64,000 nt of DNA, taken from positions 31,883,625 through 31,947,624 of the forward strand of contig NC_132894.1 in assembly GCF_030463535.1 (NCBI RefSeq), given 5' to 3'. A model generated the notes under the pieces. The model did no database searches, was not told the origin of the DNA, and saw only the letters and a list, made by a program, of their open reading frames with translations. Both the position numbers and the translations under genes were made by a program. Of the stretch, positions 63,357 through 64,000 are shown in pieces. This DNA is from Salminus brasiliensis. Its lineage: Eukaryota > Chordata > Actinopteri > Characiformes > Bryconidae. The number at the start of each line of letters is the position of its first letter. Position 1 is the stretch's first letter.

Positions 63357-63434
63357 TATCTATATATATATATATTTTTTTTTTTCATAAAAAATATTTT
63401 TTTTAAATACACACACATACATACATACATATAC

Positions 63435-63490
<56 letters not shown>

Positions 63491-63566
63491 ACACACACAT
63501 TATATATATATGTATGTATTTAAAAAAAATAAATATTTTTATGATATATATATATATATTTTTTTT
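63357..63566. repeat. AT/CA low-complexity tract with imperfect palindrome
   Basis: A central TA run is flanked by inverted text: 'aaaatattttttttaaatac' on the left and 'gtatttaaaaaaaataaat' on the right. Confidence 0.8.
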
Positions 63567-63654
63567 TAAGTTAAGTTTTTAAACTTTCGATTTTGAACGA
63601 TTTTGAAATACTGTTCTAAACCACACTCATTTCTTTGCAAACAAAAAATGAAGA

Positions 63655-63940
63655 TCTGACTGTGTTTTGAGTGGATTGAGAGATGGTTTTAGGCATACAG
63701 CTACAGAAATAAGATTGGTGACAGTCCAAGTCCAGTGTTTGTATAGCAATGTTAGCCTAGCATCTCCCGTTCTAAAGTAAAGAGGCAAAAAGTTCAGATA
63801 CCAAACATACCTTGGTTGATCGGCTGCCTCTGGAGTAACTGATAAACATGTTAACCTCATTAAATACATTTTTCTTTGGACATCAAACATGCTTCGGCCG
63901 TTTAATCACTATTGAGTTAAATGTGAACTACCACTTTAAG
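63655..63940. repeat. Dispersed repeat, 'gttagcctagcatct' copy
   Basis: Same order of words as 29456-29700, ending in 'gaactaccactttaag'. Confidence 0.5.
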
Positions 63941-64000
63941 ATATTCTGTATAACAGAAACATAAAGCCTTGAGTTTTTCTGAAAATCACCAACAAAAAGG

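Larger units (their letters stand above)
62656..64000. other. mfn1: mfn1 intron, repeat-rich
   Basis: No exon of the mitofusin GTPase domain can be found here. The stretch holds two dispersed repeats (63175-63300, 63655-63940) and a long AT/TG low-complexity palindrome (63357-63566). Confidence 0.65.

Noticed and set aside
63627-63890. Possible upstream mfn1 exon
   Set aside because: The translation does not resemble any mitofusin segment and the region matches a dispersed repeat at 29456-29700.

Overview
The window is vertebrate nuclear DNA from a teleost fish, most likely an otophysan (characin- or catfish-like). It contains intron-rich genes with vertebrate exon phases, abundant CA/TA microsatellites, tRNA-headed SINEs, small TIR elements and a decayed Tc1/mariner transposase. 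The teleost call rests on the repeat types and the gene sequences; the order is an inference. No prokaryotic genes, operons or CRISPR arrays are present.

Layout. 1-2824: repeat-bearing intergenic DNA. 2825-3592 (-): single-exon claudin of the claudin-34 type. 3593-8980: intergenic DNA and probable shroom2 3'UTR. 8981-40071 (-): complete shroom2, ten coding exons and 1557 codons, with introns 1 and 2 of 9.7 and 11.9 kb full of transposable elements. 40072-46569: the shared upstream interval between shroom2 and gnb4, which are transcribed away from each other. 46570-52324 (+): complete gnb4, nine coding exons and 340 codons. 52325-56771: gnb4 3'UTR and the convergent gap. 56772-62655 (-): nine 3' coding exons of mfn1, covering the half after the GTPase domain; the GTPase exons lie beyond 64000. 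62656-64000: mfn1 intron.

Function. The claudin (junction membrane protein) and Shroom2 (junctional actin and Rho-kinase scaffold) are both epithelial genes, and they are neighbours on human Xp22. gnb4 (G protein beta subunit) and mfn1 (outer-membrane mitofusin) are convergent neighbours on human 3q26. The window therefore joins two blocks that are separate in human. I see no pathway linking all four.

I found no convincing new gene system. The best unexplained structure is in the repeats: an 877-bp TTAA-flanked palindromic element with a SINE inside it, an exact 50-bp inverted repeat around a TA microsatellite, a hAT-like element nested in a Tc1 transposase with its target duplication, and ZNF143-type motifs carried by repeats upstream of two of the genes.
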